Below are positions 29,169 to 32,121 of a DNA stretch of 32,121 bases, piece by piece; position 1 is the first letter of the stretch; every line of letters starts with the position of its first letter. The position numbers and the translations under genes were made by a program. Under the pieces are notes generated by a model, which had not been told where the DNA came from, did not search any database, and saw only the letters and a program-made list of their open reading frames with translations. The stretch is from Microbacteriaceae bacterium PS02332 (lineage in GTDB: Bacteria > Actinomycetota > Actinomycetes > Actinomycetales > Microbacteriaceae): NCBI GenBank assembly GCA_029959645.1, contig JASCOJ010000020.1:1-32121 (forward strand), given 5' to 3'.

Positions 29169-29678
29169 ATGTCCCGATGGCTGGTGGCGACGATGACGTC
29201 CGTCCTCTTCATCGCGCTCGTCATCGCGGTGACGGGGTTCGAGGCGCTGCTCGGCGGCGTCGAGGCCGTCCCGCAGCCCGATGCGACCTCCTACCTCGGA
29301 CCGGGCATGGTCGTCGCCGGCGCGGTCGTCGTCCTCCTCGCCACCGCCTCCGGCGCCCGGGAGGGCAACCCCGGCGTGACCGGTCTCGTCGCGGCCGCAG
29401 CGACCTACCTGGTGATGCTCGGTGTCGGTTCGGTCGGCTACGCGCTCGTCCGTGGTGACGCCACCGAACTGCTCGTCTTCCCGGCGGGGTCGGCGCTGAG
29501 CCCCTTCGTCGTCGGGTCCGTCGTGATCGCATTGTTCGTCGTGGTCGCGGGGGTCGCCGCCTGGCGGTACCAGGCGCGGCAGGTGCGGCAGGGGACACCC
29601 GACCAGCCGCTCGGGCACACGCTCGGACCGGATCGTCCACAGGCGGACGGGCAGCGGCACCCTCGTCCACAGGACTGA
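29169..29678 (+). CDS. Four-helix membrane protein, unknown function
   Basis: A 169-residue protein starting at ATG 29169. Four membrane helices are clear: about 4-27 (WLVATMTSVLFIALVIAVTG), 42-62 (YLGPGMVVAGAVVVLLATAS), 70-95 (VTGLVAAAATYLVMLGVG) and 110-135 (FVVGSVVIALFVVVAGVAAW). A hydrophilic, Gln/His/Pro-rich tail of about 30 residues follows. Similar small proteins are widespread in Microbacteriaceae without known function; I cannot name a family with certainty. The gene may be leaderless. Confidence 0.75.
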   Translation: MSRWLVATMTSVLFIALVIAVTGFEALLGGVEAVPQPDATSYLGPGMVVAGAVVVLLATASGAREGNPGVTGLVAAAATYLVMLGVGSVGYALVRGDATELLVFPAGSALSPFVVGSVVIALFVVVAGVAAWRYQARQVRQGTPDQPLGHTLGPDRPQADGQRHPRPQD

Positions 29679-29748
29679 CCCGTCGCGGGCCGTCGCGTGC
29701 GCCCCCGGGTAGCATTCCCCCGACGTTGAACGGCACGATGGGGGACCG

Positions 29749-30924
29749 ATGACCGACCAGACCGAACGGCCCGAGGGCTGGGACGCGGTCCCGCACGTGG
29801 CGACGATCCGCGGGGCGGAGGACCTCCCGGCGGCCTCGGGCCCGGGCGTCCCCGCGCCGGGTGCCGACGCCGGCGCCGCGGCCTGGGCTCCTCCGGCTCG
29901 TCGCCGGCTCCGTCGCGGTGCGGTCGTCGGCATCGTGAGCAGTGCCGTCGTACTGGTGCTCCTCGTCGTCGCCGGTGGTGTCGGCTGGGCCGTCGGGTCG
30001 GACGCACACTCGGCCGGCCGCCCGGTGGAGGCGTTCCTCGACGACCTCGAGTCCGGACGGGTGTCGTCCGCGCTCGACGCCGCGGGGGTGCAGCACGGCA
30101 AGGACGACGTGCTCCTCACCGACGCCGCCTACGCGAAGGCGGGCAACCGCGTCACGGGCCACCGGATCGTCTCGGTGTCGCAGTCGGGGGACACCGCCAC
30201 GGTGGACGCCTACCTGACCCAGGCCGGGCGGTCCGTCGCGACCACGTTCCGGCTCGAGCGCACCGGCAGCGACTGGGGCGTCTTCCCGGTGTGGGAGCTC
30301 CGACCGCCGTCCCTCGGCACGGTCGCCGTCGCGGTGCAGGGGCCGCCGCGCTCGACGGTGACGGTCGCCGGGCAGCGGGTCCGGGCGAGCGCGGACGGGA
30401 CCGTGTCGCTCCGTGCACTGCCCGGCTCGTACGAGGTCGGGTTGGACGGCGGGCAGTACGTCTCGGCCGAGGGGCAGACCGCCGCGGTGCGGGGCTTCGG
30501 TCCGGGCGGCACCACCCCGGTGCAGTTGACCACGGCCCTGACCGATGCGGGGAAGCAGGCCGCGGCGAAGGCGGTCGACGCGTGGGTGGACGGCTGCGTC
30601 GCGTCGACGTCGACCGAACCCGCCGGCTGCAGCTTCTACGCCTACGGGGCGAACCCGGCGAACACGTACACGAACCAGAAGTGGACGCTCGACAGCCGCC
30701 CCGGGGTGGAGGTCGGCGGGTGGCTGTCGAAGGGCTGGCTCGTCGACACGACCACCCTCGGCTCGGCGACCTACACCGCTGACTTCACCGGGCCCGCCGG
30801 GCGGGGCACCGCGACCGCGGGGCCGATCGAGGTCAGCGCCACCGGGTGGATCACCGGCTTCACGGCGTCCGGCGCGACCTTCGAGGCCGCGGTCGGCAAC
30901 CGCTCGTCCGCGAGCGGCTCCTGA
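29749..30924 (+). CDS. Membrane-anchored extracellular protein, unknown function
   Basis: A 391-residue protein starting at ATG 29749. Residues 1-55 are a cytoplasmic Pro/Ala-rich tail ending in RRRLRRG, then one membrane helix (about 58-82), placing about 300 residues outside. The ectodomain is beta-like. Its first part (about 88-180, with RPVEAFLDDLESGRVSSALD) resembles an NTF2/DUF4878-like fold. It is followed by STVTVAGQRVRASADGTVSL and LPGSYEVGLDGGQYV, a PEGA-like beta sandwich. Two Cys (GCVASTSTEPAGC) are likely disulfide-bonded. A possible -10 box TAGCAT lies at 29710-29715. Similar actinobacterial envelope proteins lack known functions. Confidence 0.8.
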   Translation: MTDQTERPEGWDAVPHVATIRGAEDLPAASGPGVPAPGADAGAAAWAPPARRRLRRGAVVGIVSSAVVLVLLVVAGGVGWAVGSDAHSAGRPVEAFLDDLESGRVSSALDAAGVQHGKDDVLLTDAAYAKAGNRVTGHRIVSVSQSGDTATVDAYLTQAGRSVATTFRLERTGSDWGVFPVWELRPPSLGTVAVAVQGPPRSTVTVAGQRVRASADGTVSLRALPGSYEVGLDGGQYVSAEGQTAAVRGFGPGGTTPVQLTTALTDAGKQAAAKAVDAWVDGCVASTSTEPAGCSFYAYGANPANTYTNQKWTLDSRPGVEVGGWLSKGWLVDTTTLGSATYTADFTGPAGRGTATAGPIEVSATGWITGFTASGATFEAAVGNRSSASGS

Positions 30925-30960
30925 GCGCCGGCCGGCGGTCCGGAGCGCGACGCGCCCGGA

Positions 30961-30989
30961 TTGATTTCGGGCCGTCCCGCGGCTAGGCT
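30961..30989 (+). promoter_or_regulatory. rpsL (str operon) promoter
   Basis: TTGATT (30961-30966) and TAGGCT (30984-30989) are spaced exactly 17 bp, a strong vegetative-type match. The expected start is near 30996, giving a leader of about 155 nt. Confidence 0.75.
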
Positions 30990-30995
30990 TCAGCG

Positions 30996-31151
30996 GGTGT
31001 GCGCCCTCGGGCGCGCCCTGCGCTCGGACGACCGACGGTCTCCGGGACACTCCATCCCACCTTCCCCCCGCTGCGAGGCGGTCGTCGGTGTGGGATGAGG
31101 AAGCCGGCGGACCGCGTCGGCCAGAGAGCACGAGCAGAACCAGGAGAACAG
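30996..31151 (+). promoter_or_regulatory. Structured rpsL leader with crossing stems
   Basis: Three stems are possible: GCGCC/GGCGC with loop CTCG (31001-31005 with 31010-31014); GACGACCG/CGGTCGTC (31027-31034 with 31079-31086); and CATCCCAC/GTGGGATG (31053-31060 with 31090-31097). The last two cross, so they would form a pseudoknot or exclude each other. No coding sequence was seen here. Ribosomal-protein feedback is a reasonable guess, not shown. Confidence 0.5.
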
Positions 31152-31520
31152 TTGCCTACCATCCAGCAGCTCGTTCGCAAGGGTCGTTCGCCCAAGGTCG
31201 TCAAGACCAAGGCGCCCGCCCTGAAGGCGAACCCCCAGCAGCGTGGCGTGTGCACCCGCGTCTACACCACCACCCCGAAGAAGCCGAACTCCGCACTGCG
31301 CAAGGTCGCTCGTGTGAAGCTGTCGAACGGCACCGAGGTCACGGCCTACATCCCCGGTGAGGGCCACAACCTCCAGGAGCACTCGATGGTGCTCGTCCGC
31401 GGTGGTCGTGTGAAGGACCTCCCCGGTGTCCGCTACAAGATCATCCGTGGCGCCCTCGACACGCAGGCCGTCAAGAACCGTAAGCAGGCTCGTAGCCGCT
31501 ACGGCGCGAAGAAGGGTTGA
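31152..31520 (+). CDS. rpsL: 30S ribosomal protein S12
   Basis: A 122-residue ribosomal protein S12, of the decoding centre. TTG 31152 is the start: AGGAG lies a few bases upstream and the product then begins [14 protein letters not shown] exactly as in the family. The decoding loops are wild type, [18 protein letters not shown] and [11 protein letters not shown], with the lysines whose replacement gives streptomycin resistance (E. coli K42 and K87 equivalents) both present. The C terminus is basic ([11 protein letters not shown]). It is co-transcribed with rpsG, 5 nt downstream. Confidence 0.99.
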   Translation: MPTIQQLVRKGRSPKVVKTKAPALKANPQQRGVCTRVYTTTPKKPNSALRKVARVKLSNGTEVTAYIPGEGHNLQEHSMVLVRGGRVKDLPGVRYKIIRGALDTQAVKNRKQARSRYGAKKG

Positions 31521-31525
31521 GGTAG

Positions 31526-31996
31526 ATGCCTCGTAAGGGTCCCGCCCCCAAGCGTCCCGTCGTCGCAGACCCGGTCTACGGCGCTCCGATCGTCAGCCAG
31601 CTCGTCAACAAGATCCTGCTCGACGGCAAGAAGGGCCTCGCCGAGCGCATCGTGTACGACGCGCTCGAGGGCGTCTCGTCGAAGAACGGCCAGGACGCCG
31701 TCGTCACGCTGAAGAAGGCGCTCGACAACGTCCGCCCGACCCTCGAGGTCCGCAGCCGCCGCGTCGGTGGCTCGACCTACCAGGTGCCGGTCGAGGTCAA
31801 GCCGCACCGCGCGAACACCCTCGCGCTGCGCTGGCTGACCTCGTACGCCAAGGGCCGTCGCGAGAAGACGATGACCGAGCGTCTCATGAACGAGATCCTC
31901 GACGCGTCGAACGGTCTCGGTGCCGCGGTCAAGCGCCGTGAGGACACCCACAAGATGGCCGAGTCGAACAAGGCCTTCGCGCACTACCGCTGGTAG
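31526..31996 (+). CDS. rpsG: 30S ribosomal protein S7
   Basis: A 156-residue ribosomal protein S7, the primary 16S rRNA 3'-domain binder and head-assembly nucleator. ATG 31526 follows GAGGT that overlaps the rpsL stop (TTGAGGTAG), implying tight coupling. Conserved features are the N-terminal [33 protein letters not shown], the beta-hairpin [19 protein letters not shown] and the C-terminal [16 protein letters not shown]. Length is normal for Actinobacteria. In bacteria with a classical str operon, fusA and tuf follow; they would lie beyond the window. Confidence 0.99.
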   Translation: MPRKGPAPKRPVVADPVYGAPIVSQLVNKILLDGKKGLAERIVYDALEGVSSKNGQDAVVTLKKALDNVRPTLEVRSRRVGGSTYQVPVEVKPHRANTLALRWLTSYAKGRREKTMTERLMNEILDASNGLGAAVKRREDTHKMAESNKAFAHYRW

Positions 31997-32034
31997 TCAC
32001 CCGGCACCGTCCGGGCGCCGTGGTCAACAGCCGC

Positions 32035-32052
32035 GGCGGCCGGCCGGCCGCC
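32035..32052 (+). repeat. 18-bp perfect palindrome downstream of rpsG
   Basis: GGCGGCCGGCCGGCCGCC is its own reverse complement. It lies 39 bp after the rpsG stop, in a gene-free stretch (31997-32121) that also has a weak hairpin at about 32002-32020 and an eight-C run near 32100. It may be an attenuator between rpsG and the next str-operon gene. Confidence 0.6.
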
Positions 32053-32121
32053 CCCGCTCCGACAACACTCTCGGCGGGACCCAGTGGCGCAGGCCGGGGT
32101 CCCCCCCCTGCACAAGGTGCG

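Overview
The window is high-GC DNA with third-position G/C codon bias, GTG and TTG starts, and TANNNT-type -10 boxes. The RpoB and RpoC sequences are plainly actinobacterial: RpoC opens much like the mycobacterial protein, and the zinc and catalytic motifs are intact. Together with the small membrane proteins around them, this suggests a member of the Microbacteriaceae, possibly Curtobacterium or a close relative. The genus is an inference from recognition, not a database result. No rRNA, tRNA, CRISPR array, insertion sequence or integrase was seen.

Layout. Positions 1-2503 (minus strand) hold the N-terminal part of a TPR protein, a Gln-rich membrane protein and a spermidine-synthase-like protein. 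Positions 2639-4994 (plus) hold a small membrane protein translationally coupled to a NarL/DesK-type two-component pair. A repeat-bearing membrane protein follows at 5277-6002. Next is rpoB-rpoC (6340-13752) with a recognisable promoter, a structured leader of about 240 nt and a strong terminator. A VOC protein (minus) and a double-GNAT acetyltransferase (plus) are divergent at 13884-15361.

The accessory centre, 15573-28393, is a complete monoderm type IV pilus (T4P) locus. Its order is pilB, pilT, pilC, major pilin, three large minor prepilins, prepilin peptidase pilD, pilM, pilN, pilO. Together these encode extension and retraction motors, the platform protein, filament subunits, the processing enzyme and the inner-membrane alignment complex. 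No secretin (PilQ) or PilP is present, as expected for an organism without an outer membrane. The locus ends in a large inverted-repeat terminator. Three membrane or secreted proteins of unknown function follow, then rpsL-rpsG, the start of the str operon, with their own promoter and structured leader. The pilus locus therefore lies between rpoBC and the str operon.

The most unusual signals are these. (1) A paired GTTCT-centred inverted-repeat box, with exactly 34 bp between copies, lies upstream of both pilB and the major pilin, and each pair is followed 33-34 bp later by a -10-like hexamer; this is a candidate pilus-specific operator. (2) Base and codon composition shifts within pilC, suggesting a recombined segment next to the pilin. 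(3) The three minor prepilins have a common leader, and the largest lacks the conserved Glu5. (4) PilT has a Pro/Ala-rich N-terminal extension and PilO has an internal Pro/Thr/Ser/Ala linker. (5) The rpoB and rpsL leaders can fold, the latter with crossing stems.
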